Positions 1 to 13,704 of a stretch of 64,000 bases of DNA are shown one piece after another. The position numbers and the translations under genes were made by a program. Source of the stretch: Elysia chlorotica (lineage: Eukaryota; Mollusca; Gastropoda; Plakobranchidae); contig RQTK01000092.1 of the NCBI GenBank assembly GCA_003991915.1, positions 40,479 to 104,478 on the forward strand. The letters are read 5' to 3'. Each line of letters starts with the position of its first letter. Position 1 is the stretch's first letter. The notes under the pieces were generated by a model. The model worked only from the letters and a program-made list of their open reading frames with translations, was not told where the DNA came from and made no database searches.

Positions 1-1003
1 TTGGGGATTGGCCAGGAGTGTCTATCAACAGTAATCGATTGGTCAAATTTCATGCGAGATGTCTGCCAGGAGTACCTAGATCGAAATCCGCAAGAGATTG
101 AAGGTTTCGATGAAAATGGTGACCAAATCATTGTCGAGATAGATGAGTCGCTATTCTTTCATCGGAAGTACCACCGAGGTAAGATGAAATAAGATAGTCC
201 AATGTAATTACGATTACGAAAAATAAAAATAAAATGTTAGGTTTTACATAGAATATGATGAAAATATTGCTAATTGCAGTTGTTCTTATGAACTTAAAAA
301 AAAAAATTCTAACATGCATCAATGACTACATTAATCACACACACACAAATGTATCATTAGAAATATGATTTAACAAAATGACAAGACATTAAATTTTCGA
401 ATGTAGAATTATGTATCATATTAGAACTATCTAAAACTTTTCTTTTACCCAAAATATGATTATAGTCCATGCACTGAACATATACTGGCTTCATGGTTAT
501 TAAAAAATGCATCAATGGTAATATCATTAATTCGTCATCATAGGTGAGCCAAGGGGAGGTGGACACTGGGTTTTTGGCGGTGTTGAAAGACGATCTGGGA
601 AGTGTTTTATGGTGGAAGTGCCAGACAAAACGAGGGCAACACTGGAGCCAATAAATGAATAATCCAGGAGTTCATACTTCCAGGATCGCACATGATGTCT
701 GATGGTTGGGCAGTGTATGGGAATATTCCCCAGATTGGTGGAGGAATTTACACACATGACGTGATAGCACATGAGAGGAACTTTGTTGATCCCGACGACC
801 CAAATGTTCACACCCAGAACATTTAAAACACTTAGATGAGAGCGAAACGAAAAATGAAGGGCCAGTTTAGAACATCAGAGTCTAATCTAGTTCCCACGTA
901 CATGGCAGAATTCATTTGGAGAAATAGATTTAGACACAGCAGGCGCTGCTTTGGCCACTTCTTAGGCATTGTTAGCGATGTGTACATGTTTTTTAATGAA
1001 TAA
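1..1003 (+). pseudogene. Merlin-type (ISXO2-like) transposase, 3' part, decayed
   Basis: The first block (1-178) reads a DDE-transposase segment containing EIDESLFFHRKYHRG. This is the first catalytic Asp motif of the Merlin/ISXO2-like superfamily, whose enzymes cut and paste their own transposon. A 365-bp intron (179-543; gtaag donor, catag acceptor) joins in phase to a second block from 544 containing GHWVFGGVERRSGKCF, typical of the family. The second Asp motif is visible as SDGWAVYGN. The copy is dead. A stop at 660-662 coincides with a frame change, and two further stops lie at 824-826 and 833-835, where the family carries its catalytic Glu and a following Trp. After that the frame stays open to 1001-1003 (...MAEFIWRNRF...). 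The 5' end is outside the window and no terminal inverted repeat was found. It lies upstream of, or in an early intron of, the coiled-coil gene. The family call is firm; the exact element is not known. Confidence 0.8.
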
Positions 1004-1687
1004 TAAAAAAAATAGGTGTAAATAAGTTGTAAGTTATGTTTGTACCAAGTTTTGGGTTTTTTCCTTGTAATATTCATTGTTTTGGGTGTGAACATTGTAG
1101 CCTACAGTTTAGTTTTATCCAGGTAAGACAATTTACTTTTTCCTTTTCATATTATTTTATCCTTGTAAAAAAATCAGCCTTTAAAAAGTTATTATTTAAA
1201 ATAACTTTGGGTATTTGTTTTTTACATTTAGTGACATGACAATGATAGGACGAACAGGATTCATACATAAATGATAATTCTCTACGCCCCCCTTAAAGTC
1301 TTTGGGGGAAGAATGAATCCAAAGGCTGAAAAGAAAGATAATGGAGAAATAAAAGGGAATAGAACAGAGAGCTATGTCGAGGCGGCTGCCTGGCCTGTTC
1401 AGAGATTCATGTACAGATTTGGGGAGGAACACAGAATCAGAACTGAAATTGAAATGAAATTAAGTCTTATATCTCCTAAATCCTGTGGAGTGGACTACAA
1501 ACTAGTAATGATGTGTTAAACTAAATTGCAAAAGAACTTGGACATGTCAAAATGTAACTGGTTAAGATTGGAGCTGGGCTGGGTGGGCAAATCTATCTAA
1601 GTGCGATTGGGATATGATTCTGTTGAGTAAATCATAATTGTTGAGATCAATGAACCCGCACTTATCAACCATGATTGTCACCTACAG
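1004..1687. other. Region before the first visible coiled-coil exon
   Basis: AT-rich sequence. It holds one short open frame (1271-1519) with no recognisable domain and no convincing splice sites. The final bases form the 3' splice site of the next exon (cctacag at 1681-1687). Nothing else is recognised. Confidence 0.5.
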
Positions 1688-2981
1688 CTGTCCGACGCGG
1701 AGATCAAGAAGCGCCTGGCACGCTACATGGAGACGGACAAAGCGATCCGGGAGTGGGAGGGCAAGAACCTCCCCAAGACAGTCCAGGCCAAGAAGGCGCA
1801 GCTCACAGACGTCCAGGAAACGCTGCGCTCTCTGGAGCAACAGTACAGGCTGGCCTGCGACAAAGTGTGAGTTTATCAAATCCACCACTCTCCTCCACTT
1901 TTAAGGACTGTCCTTAGACTAGGTATGGAATTATCAAATCCACCACACTCCTCCCCTTGTAGTGTACAGACTGGCCTGCGACAAAGTGTGAGTTTATCAA
2001 ATCCACCACACTCCTCCACTTTTAAGGACTGTCCTTAGACTGGGTATGGAATTATCAAATCCACCACACTCCTCCCCTTGTAGTGTACAGACTGGCCTGC
2101 GACAAAGTGTGAGTTTATCAAATCCACCACACTCCTCCACTAGTACAGACTGGCCTTAGACTGGGTATGGGATTATCAAATCCACCACACTCCTCCCCTT
2201 AGACTGGGTATAGGATTATCAAATCCACCACACTCCTCCCCTAGACTGGGTATGGGATTATCAAATCCACCACACTCCTCCCCTTATATAGACTGGCCTT
2301 AGACTGGGTACGGAATTATGAAATCCACCACACTCCTCCACTTTTATGGACTGGCCTTAAACTGGGTACGGAATTATGAAATCTGTCACACTTCTCCACT
2401 TGTATCTTAATATCCCATTACGGAGCCAGTGACAAAGTGTGTTATTCACATCATTTACACATCTCCCATTGTAGCCTACTGCCTGGCGACACTGTTTCAC
2501 ACTTTAATAGTGTAATTAATGTGGGTCGGGGTACATAATATGGGGTCATCATTCATGTCCGACCATACACTGTTTCACTGTAATCTTCACACCCACTACC
2601 CTCCTTCCCATTTTACAGTGTGGTCTATGACAGAGTGTACATTTATCAAATCCTTTAACATGCCCCCCGCCCCCCTCTTAATAATTCGCACCCCCAGCCT
2701 GAAACAAATGGTTACTGTTAGTGGTTTTATACTTCCTTACAGGATTAAGAGAGGAGCCTTTTTATTCACCGTTCTCTTTACAAATTTTCCTCCTTCTTTC
2801 CTCTCCCCCTCTTCTTCCACCTCTCTTCTCCTCACCACCACCCCTCTCCTGTTTCTCTCGATCTGTGCCTTTTCATCTTTTTTGTCAACATCCTACATCT
2901 CGGAACCGTATAAGTTGGCCTGTGAAAAAAATTAAATACATAAAAACAACAAAAGCCAATAAAATGATGATGATGGTGATG

Positions 2982-3041
<60 letters not shown>

Positions 3042-3042
3042 T

Positions 3043-3125
<83 letters not shown>

Positions 3126-3126
3126 A

Positions 3127-3206
<80 letters not shown>

Positions 3207-6200
3207 CACAATGACAATTATAATTATAATGATGAAAAGAGAAAGTTTGTATTTTTTCTTAAAGCTGCTGTATGGTCTTTTTTTCAGAGCCAAAGAAAAA
3301 GCTGACGTGGATAAAATGCAGAACCCTAGCGTAAAGGCTTTCTTCAAAGATCAGCAAGAGTTTGAGGAGAAAATGTCCAAAGAACAGGTAAGAAAACTGT
3401 CTACTGTTTGTGTAATACTAATAAGTATTTCATACTTTGACAAAGATTATTCTCCTGTTTCCTGTATACACTGACACTGATATGCATTTACAGTGATTTT
3501 ATTTTGTATAATACAAAAAGATTTTTAACAGAAATGATATTTTTGTATCTTATAAAACCAACCGGCACCATAATTCTTTGATATCAATATTGTATATCGA
3601 AATACATGTACCGTTTTGTCCGTATCCTATTTCTTTCATTCCTTATGTGAGGTTTATCCAATACTCAGAGGCTTGAAAATATATTAAAATAATGTTGAGT
3701 AAATGTAATTCAAACCCAACAGTTTTGGTGAGGAAAAAATGTGTCTGAATCAAAATTCTCTCTCTCCAGAAGTTCCCTAATCAGAGGTCCTCCGTTCGAA
3801 ACAGAAAAACAATTTATTAATTCTGTTCCCTCCCCTACTGGTCAGTGTCAATATAATGTGACCGTCTGAGGCAGAGTCATGGTATCCTAAAACTGTGTCT
3901 GTGTTGCAGCACGTAAAATTGTCAGACGTTATTCTTGGGAGCCGTCCACAATATGATCTATATGGTGCTTACGCTGGATGCTGAGCAACAAACTCAATTC
4001 ACCATCCCTCTCTCACACCTTCTCCTCTCTACTTTCCTTTCCCCCTCTTTCTCCACATTCTCTTAATCACCCTCTACTTCCCTCTTTTAAATCATCTACT
4101 CTTTGTCTCGCCAACATTCACATTTTCCTCCTCCCTTCCCTTCCATCCCTAGGACAGGAGGAGTACCTGGAGGTACCACTCCTTCCCCCTCCTCTCCCCA
4201 TTCACCTTCACCTCTTCTCACCATTCCCTCCCTCTTCCTCTCTCCCCAACTATTTATCCTTTCCCCCCACCTCCTCACCCGCACTAACACTCACATGACC
4301 CTCTACCCTCCCCAGGAGGAGTACCTGGAGGCGGTCAGCGAGCAGGAGAAGGTCAAGCAGCAGCTGGACGGGATCCACACCCAGGCTCGGGCGCTCGAGA
4401 AGGAGGCCAGTGATGTCAGCCAGGACATGAACAAGCTGCTCGCCCTCTACGATGAGCAGGATCAGATTCTAGGTCAGTAGGTCAGTAGGTCAGTGATGTC
4501 AGCCAGGACATGAACAAGCTGCTGGCCCTCTACGATGAGCAGGATCAGATTCTAGGTCAGTAGGTCAGTAGGTCAGTAGGTCAGTGATGTCAGCCAGGAC
4601 ATGAACAAGCTGCTGGCCCTCTACGATGAGCAGGATCAGATTCTAGGTCAGTAGGTCAGTAGGTCAGTGATGTCAGCCAGGACATGAACAAGCTGCTGGC
4701 CCTCTACGATGAGCAGGATCAGATTCTAGGTCAGTAGGTCAGTAGGTCAGTCAGTGATGTCAGCCAGGACATGAACAAGCTGCTGGCCCTCTACGATGAG
4801 CAGGATCAGATTCTAGGTCAGTAGGTCAGTAGGTCAGTGGGTGTCAGCCAGGACATGAACAAGCTGCTGGCCCTCTACGATGAGCAGGATCAGATTCTAG
4901 GTCAGTAGGTCAGTGGGTCAGTGATGTCAGCCAGGACATGAACAAGCTGCTGGCCCTCTACGATGAGCAGGATCAGATTCTAGGTCAGTAGGTCAGTAGG
5001 TCAGTGATGTCAGCCAGGACATGAACAAGCTGCTGGCCCTCTACGATGAGCAGGATCAGATTCTAGGTCAGTAGGTCAGTAGGTCAGTGATGTCAGCCAG
5101 GACATGAACAAGCTGCTGGCCCTCTACGATGAGCAGGATCAGATTCTAGGTCAGTAGGTCAGTAGGTCAGTGATGTCAGCCAGGACATGAACAAGCTGCT
5201 GGCCCTCTACGATGAGCAGGATCAGATTCTAGGTCAGTAGGTCAGTAGGTCAGTGATGTCAGCCAGGACATGAACAAGCTGCTGGCCCTCTACGATGAGC
5301 AGGATCAGATTCTAGGTCAGTAGGTCAGTAGGTCAGTGATGTCAGCCAGGACAGTGAACAACATTCGGTTTCTATGGTCAGAAGATCATTTGTTTGTAGG
5401 TTAGTAGGTAAGTCGGTTAATTTAGAAGGGCAGGAGGTCAGTGGGTTAATAGGTAAGAAGTCAGGTCAGTGAGGTCAGCCAGGACATGAACAAGCTGCTG
5501 GCCCTCTACGATGAGCAGGACCAGATTCTAGGTCAGTAGGTCAGTAGGTCAGGAGGTCAGTGATGTCAGCCAGGACATGAACAAGCTGCTGGCCCTCTAC
5601 GATGAGCAGGATCAGATTCTAGGTCAGTAGGGCAGTGGGTCAGTAGGTCAGTGGGTTCGGAGTTCAGGGAGTCGTTGGGTTTGTATGTCAGAAGATAATT
5701 TGTATGTAGGTTAGTAGGTAAGTCGGTTAATTTAGAAGGGCAGGAGGTCAGTGGGTTCGCATGTCAGGATTTCATTCGGTTTCTATGACAGAAGATCATT
5801 AGTTTGTACGTTAGTAGGTAAGTCGATTAATTTAGAAGGGCAGGTCAGTGGGTTAGTAAATCATAAGGTCAGTAGGTCAATGCGTTAGTATGTGAGAAGG
5901 GTAGTAAATCAGTGGTTTGGTGAATTAGTAGGTAAGAGGGTCAGTGGGTTTGTAGGGCAGTGGGTTTAGAGATCAATAAGTTAGTGATTCGTGAGTCTGG
6001 TGGGTTAGGAGGTGAGAAGGCCAGGCGGTAAGTTCAGAGGTCATGAGGTCAGTGGATCCGAAGGACAGTGTTGATAAATAGAAAGCTATATCCCTTATAA
6101 AACAAACATTTTTTCTTTTACATTGGGTAATGAAAACAAAGAAATAATATAAGGTACTTTAACTATTATTTAAAAGGGATCTATCCCAAAGCTAGTATCA

Positions 6201-6424
6201 ACAACTTGTGCCCGATGTACCCTGGTTGCCTCACAGTGAGTAAATTAAGAAATCAGGAGATTGTCGATCAGGTCAGAAGATCATCAGTTAAGGTCAAGGA
6301 TTGTAAGGTTTCTCTCTCCTCTGTTTGGGTTTATTTCTCACGGTCTTTATAGTCAAATCTATCTTTCTCTATCTCTATTTTTAATATAGTATGTCTGTGT
6401 GTCTGTCTGTCTCTCTCTGTCTCT

Positions 6425-6465
<41 letters not shown>

Positions 6466-6902
6466 CCTTCTCTTTGACCATTGCCTGCCTTTCTTTTACC
6501 TTTTCGCCAGTCCCCCAATGTTTCCATGAAAACCCTAGTACATTGTCTCCCCTCCCCTCTTCCTCTCTCTCTTTGCCCTCCCGCCACCAGACGAGATTTT
6601 CAGCGGCCACTACGGCTCTGACCTGGAGAACAAACTGGAAGAGGAAGTGGACAGCCTGCTGGACAGGAAGGAGCGGATAGGCGTGGCCAAGTACAAGTGG
6701 GCCAACGGGCGTCTGCTGCTGCAGCACGCGAGCACCCAGCTGGCCTTCGCCTGCGGTAGATGGGTTACGCTCCTGCAGGTGCCCATGAGGTGTGTGGGTT
6801 TGAAGCCTTCTTTCCTTGTTTCGCTGTTAACTCCAAAAAAAACTAGAGTTCTGAACTCAGTACTGTCTACATCCGGGCCTGCTGATCTCTCTCTCTCTCT
6901 CC

Positions 6903-6966
<64 letters not shown>

Positions 6967-7076
6967 CCTTTCTTGCTGTGACAGAATTTTGAAGAAAATA
7001 AATCCATACGTTCACAAACACAAATGACACAAAGGTTGCATAGATGACGCACAGAAAGTAAACAAAGGCTATTGAT

Positions 7077-7112
<36 letters not shown>

Positions 7113-9284
7113 TATAATAATAATAATAATCGTCGTGGTATTCTCAATTTCTCTGAGCAGTAGTGTACAGATCAGGTACCAACTGGCAACAGAGACAAGA
7201 AATAATCTAATAGCGGCAAGCCAGAACATCCTCAGTGCCAAGCGATACCTGAACAACATTAAGGTTAGTGGTGTCGTGGTGGTCCGTGCTTGTTGTGGAT
7301 CAGTGACCCAAGTTGGTTTTTCTTTTTATTCGCTGTTTACCTTATTTCATAATTAGCCAAATCGTCTTAAATTGAAATCTTTTTTTTTTTTAAAGTTTGG
7401 CCTTACATTTATGTCTTGTGAGAGTGTAATTTCTCCAGCCAGAATTATTTAACCAAAATTTTATGTTTAAAATATTTTGTGGTCCCATTTTTATAGTCTC
7501 AAGTCTAAGTCTTAACCAGAATAAAGAACTTTTACTTTTTTAAATTTTTTTTTGCCTGAGTTTACAAAATCTATTTATACGTTTATTTCCTGCGGCTTGC
7601 ATTCACCTTTCACCCTATAGAAGGGAAATAATCCTAAATAATAAAATCATACTCCCTTCTTTTCATTCTTACTTTCCCTTTGCCTCTTATAAGGTTATAT
7701 CCAAAATTGAATTGTGTCACACAACCATAGAGCCTTTTTCTTTGTATAATTTAATCTTAGTTCCCTTTATTCTTTTCCTTCTCTTTATTCTTAACATCCA
7801 CCAAAATCATAATTACTGTTTTTATTTTATTATAATTGCCTTATAATCATTTTTTTTTTAGGTCCCCACCAAATCATGTTTTGTTTTTATATTTTAGACT
7901 GAGTCTCCAGACTGTGAAATAATCCCATATATCCAGCCCATTGATACTTTTATTACTTTTTTGTTCAAGATTTTCCGCCTTCCTTCTTGCCCAAAACCCT
8001 AAGATTAGTAATCCTTGTTTTTCCTTCATATATTTTTGTCTCAGTTTCAATAATATTGGTATTTCCTCACTCTAACATCATCATCCAAATCATGTTAAAA
8101 CCCTGGCCAAAATTAACCCTTGTTTTTGTGTTTTTGACCCAGTTCCTTTATCTCCTTACCCTAACATCAAACAAAGTATGTTAAAACGTCAGCCAAAATT
8201 ATAATCCCTTCTTTTTCTTTTAATAGTTTTATATTACTGTCCCAATTTAAATGTTATCACCTCATCCTAAGTTTAGTGTGACTGGCTGAAACAGAAGTCA
8301 TGGTATATAGAGCCTGTATAGTGCTGATATTGGACGTTAAACCAATTCATCTACCCTCATGCCAACATTATCAACAAAATATGTTAAAATCCAAGTCAAA
8401 ATCTATACTCCCTTATTGTTAATAATTCTGGCCTTCAATCCATCATCCACCCAACTGTAACATTATCAAGCAAAGTAATGCATCTTAACCCCAGGCCAAA
8501 ATCATAATTCCTCGCTGTTTATATCATTACTCTAGCTTTAATATCCTTATCCCCTTACTCGAACATTAGCAATTGAAAGCCATTCCCTCCCCCACCCCCC
8601 CCAATCCCAATCTATAATCCCTCGTTTCTCTGTCTTGGTCTGAGTTTCCCTTATTCCTTATATGCAACATTATCCTCAATTCCTGCCTAAATCTATATTT
8701 GTTGTTTCTCTGTTTTGTAGTTAGATCTTTTATCTCCTCATTCTTATGTTATTTACCAAATTATCACCGCCAAATTCTATATCATATGTTTTTTATTCTA
8801 ACCTTATTTATCAAATTATATTAAAATAACGAGCAAAATATCTAACCACATTCTTTCTCCGCTCCGCCCCCAGTTCCCGTACTGCGAGACGGACGAGATG
8901 GCGATGCTGGACCGCGCCTGCAGCAACATCTACATCGACATGCAGTCGGCGGAGCGTCACCAACACGCGATGCAGTGCTACAGTGTGACACACAGGCGGT
9001 GCGCAGCCCTGCTGCAGTGGTTTGATAATGTGAGGCCTTGTTCTGGTCGTCATCTTCCTCCTTCTAACCATGCTTTTCCTGTTACTCCTCCTCTTGCTTC
9101 TCCCCCTTCTCCTTCTCCTCCTCATGATCTTCCTCTTTGTGCTCCTCCTAATGATCCTCCTCCTCCTTTGCATCATCATCATCATCATCAGTATTTTAAA
9201 ATATTATTGTTGTTGTTGTTGTCGTTGATGCTGTTGTTGCTGAAAAATCATCATCACCAACATAATAATAAAAATAAATTGTTT

Positions 9285-9350
<66 letters not shown>

Positions 9351-11529
9351 GTTCTATATTATTATTATTATTATTATTGTTATTGTTATTGTTGTTATTA
9401 TTATAATAGTTTCTAATATTATCATTTTCCTCATCAACCAGGTGATCAAAAACACCATAGAGAAGGATCTGGCCAAGGCTAAAGCTGAGCTGGCTCCAAA
9501 ACAAGCTCAACTGAGGAAGGAGAGACTGAGACTGATGCAGGAGAAAATAGGAGGGACTGAGGACCTCACTCTTAACGATAAAGGTGCGTGGTTAGAGAGA
9601 TGCAGGGAGAGAAAGAGATACAGTTAAAGTAAAAATCAGGACAGAAAAGAAACGAGTAGCAAAAAAAAAAAAAATTCTTTCGAAAATAAAAAAGAGAGGG
9701 CGGGAGTGACGGGTTTTGCTGTGATTGGGACAATAAACTAATACAAAGAACCTCTGAGATAAAAATTTTAAAACAAATTTAGAGAAAAAAACTCTGAAAA
9801 GCGTATCAATTATTTTTTCCACACCCAATTGTAAATTAATGTTTAGCTTTAATTTTTTTTTTTTAAAGTTCAAAAGAAAGTATTCAAAGCCCTCCATTCC
9901 ATTTATCTGCCAACACAGATTTAGAATTGAGATAAACTATTTTACAAACAAGGTGACGAGTTTTGAAAACAAACTGAAATGGAAAACAATTAACACAGAT
10001 TATTTTTTAGTTTCATTACAAAATTACTAATTTACCTGCGCTTTTAAAATTAAAAGATCGATTAAAACTTCAATATTTCCTGACTTCCAAAACTCAATAG
10101 TAATGTTTTGAACAATGAACGTAATAATGATATACATTGTATTTCTATTGAGTATTTTGAGCAAAGTTAGATCAGTATGGCACTTTTACTCTGACCACAG
10201 AGTAGCAATGTAAACTGACATGCCTGTGCCTAGTGGCTCAACAACATAGATCACTTTGATTCTCAGTGCTCCTATGGACTACTTTAGTGACTGAGCGCGT
10301 ACATTTGCAAGTTTTGATGAGACTTCATGTGTTTTTATTATCGCTTGCTTTGCTTCGAAAATTGCTTCTATTTATTGATTTTTTTATTATTAAAATAATG
10401 CCATCGCAATCGCTATGGATCAAACAGTTTAAGTTATCTATGCAGTATGTTTTTCTTCCCTACATCTTTAGTGGATATTAACCATAGTCATCACTAAGGT
10501 TATTTATATCATTATCATCATCATTATCATTATTTTCATTACCATGACCATTATATTTATTATCGTCATTACCGTCATCATCGTCGTCTTTATAATGAAC
10601 ATAATCATCGTTGTCATTATCATCATTATCATCATCATCATCATCAATATCCTATTATTATAGCATAGCTGCCAACCAGTACGTATAATACGTATTTAGT
10701 ACGTATTCGACCTCCCGAGTACGTCCGTCCGTATCTGGTTGAAAAAATACGTATTTGACTGTATTCAGCTAAAAATCGGGTGTCCCGTCGATCGCTCAGT
10801 AGTCCGTGCTTCTGTTTTTTTTTTCCTTTTTTTTTCGCAATGGAGATTTTTATTACGATATCGATTAAATTATTTTTCAGCTTATGATGGTACGTATTGG
10901 GACCCTCCAGTACTAATTCAATTTGTCTATAAATATCTCTCTCACTGTGGTGTTAAGTACAATGGTGCTAGGGGGCTTAGACTTCTGACTACGGATATTT
11001 TCTAATATTCAAATGTGCGCTTAGTCAGAAGTCTAAGTTTTGAGTACTTTTGTATATTCTATTTATTAATAATGATTATGTTTTGTGCCTCTCTTTTCCT
11101 TGTTGCTTTTATGCCTTTTTTCATTCTTGGTGTATCTTTAAAAAATGGGGACTTTATTTGATTTATTTTATTTTAATAAAAGTAAAAGTAAAAAATGATA
11201 CTATAAAGATGGCAACGAAACAAGCAAAACATTGTTTTTTTCCCTAAAAAATATATAAGTAGTGATTGGGAAATTTTGAAAAACATGATGTTAAAATTAC
11301 AGTTAAGTAAAATTAGGACAGAAAAGAAACAAGTAGAAAAAAAATTTTGGTTCCAGGGAAAAGAAAAACTAACGTTTAAAGCCAAGACGTATAGCTATGG
11401 AAAGCTTCAAAAGAGATTTAAATAGATTTATCAAATCAACGAAGCTTCTCTTTAGAGAGATAGAGAGGGATGAGAGAGGTAGAGAGGGGAAAGAATGAGA
11501 GTGAGAGGGAGAACAAGAGAGATAAATAT

Positions 11530-11604
<75 letters not shown>

Positions 11605-13621
11605 AACATCTCTCAGATTCCCCTGAAGTATCCTACACGGCGAGAACTAATGAATTTTCTTCTTGTTTTTTTTCCCCTCACATGTCAAAAAATGTTGATA
11701 AAACACTACTTCTATGTTGTTTTCCCTCCATTAACAACTTTATTTGTTTCTTTCCTTTCTATAAATTATTGTTATCTTGATGTTATTTAAAAGTGAAGTA
11801 TTTTTTATGCTAGATAATGGTGCAACTTTATCCGCCTTCTGTCTACCCCAGTCGTGGTGAATTTAATTTAATTTTGTGTATGTGTCTATTAATAGTACTT
11901 TTACATCGTCTTTGTTACTTTTCTAACCATAATTTTTTTTTTTTTCAGTTTTCTTATAATTTTGAAACTAACACAAGAACAACAAAAACAACAACAACAA
12001 CATCAGCAACAAGTATCACAGCATGAACAACAGCAGCCAAAACCGCAGCATAAAAACAACATCAACAGCATCAACAATAAACAAATGCATGCCTACTCTT
12101 GAGATCTTTTATTTCTACATGAACTGAAAAAAGACCCCAAGGAACTATAAATATCCTTTGTTTTTACCAACCAACGTTGAAACTATTTTACAATCTCGGT
12201 TAGGGTAATTCCTATACTAAAAAAAGGTGTTTTCCTGGGGTAATTCCGCCTTCTTTTTATTCATCATCGTGTTTTGTAGATGTGATAGAATGTAATAATG
12301 CAATGTCTGAGATAAAAATTATTTTTTTTTTTGACCGTTCTTTATTGATGACAGCTTTATAAGCCAGCTGACCCAAAGGGGATAAGAGAACTGACTTTAG
12401 GCTGACAAGGTTGCAGCTGAAAAAAGCTAACATTGTTAAAGACCAGTTCTTTGTGTCTTTTGGAATAACATAATAATAATCCGTTATGTTTTTGTTGTTG
12501 TTGTTTGGGGGGCATCATCAGTTTTCCTACTAATGATCAATGGGCTTTTGTAAAAATAAACAGCTTTGTAAACTTTTAAAATTTGTGAACAAAGGACCCT
12601 CTCCCCCTTAACCCCTTACAAACGGCATCAAACCATAATCTGATTTACTTTATTTATCATTTGATTTATATATAAAAAGAGTTACAATCATAACGGGGTT
12701 CGTCATTATTACCCCTTTATTGTATTACTTAAGAATTCATATGAGTGTAGACACAGTTCCCTCTGCAGATTATGGTTTAGGTTTTACGACACTCATAGTT
12801 ACTAACGATGCCATACGCAGACGGAGATTGTTCTACCAGTCACGACGGTCAAACATGTATTTGTAATTTCATCCCCTATTGCTTAGGTTGGTGTAAGTAC
12901 ACTGTGACCAATTTTGTCTCATGTGTAGCAGCACATAAAATTGTCAGATGTTAAGTTTGGGAACCGTCCATGATAATAATTTAATGCTAACGTTACACAC
13001 CAAGAAATTAATTTTAAATTCAGACATGTCCCAAGACAAACAGCTGAAAAGAAAGTTTACGTACTACCACACAGAGACATAGCGGGTATACCTAGATACC
13101 AGGCCTCCTGTCTCAGTCGGTCAAATTGTACTGACACCGACCCAACCAGGGGACGAAATCGGATAAATTAACTTTGGTTCGATCGAGGGTTTAGAATCGG
13201 ATAGACTCTATCGATACACCTATACCCTCTTGACAACAGTAAATTAAAAAAAAAATGATAATATAAATAATTTTCATTAATAGGTTTTTGTTTTCGTTCT
13301 TGGTCCCTTATTGATCAAATTCAAATCACCATCCTTATTTTCTCTGTGTTTGACCTCCATCTACCGCCCCCACCCACTCCCCTAAATCTCTTCAGATCTG
13401 CCAGACGAGTATGATGATGACATGCTAGAACCAGAGTTGGTCGCAGTTTCGCAGCCAGATAAGGTGGAGGGAGAGGTGAGTCGGCCGCACTACTTTATTA
13501 TTTCTAGTTATACGTCGCCGAAGATCTTCAATCTACTACTCCAACTACTAATACTACTGCTACTACTACTACTACTACTACTACTACAACTACTACTACT
13601 ACTGCTACTACTACTACTACA

Positions 13622-13704
<83 letters not shown>

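Noticed and set aside
1271-1519. Open frame of 82 codons before the coiled-coil gene
   Set aside because: No recognisable domain, no splice sites in phase with the next exon, and ordinary composition.
6399-7027. Open frames rich in Ser-Leu or Arg-Glu
   Set aside because: They come from CT/GA microsatellites. Only 6591-6789 is a phase-matched exon.
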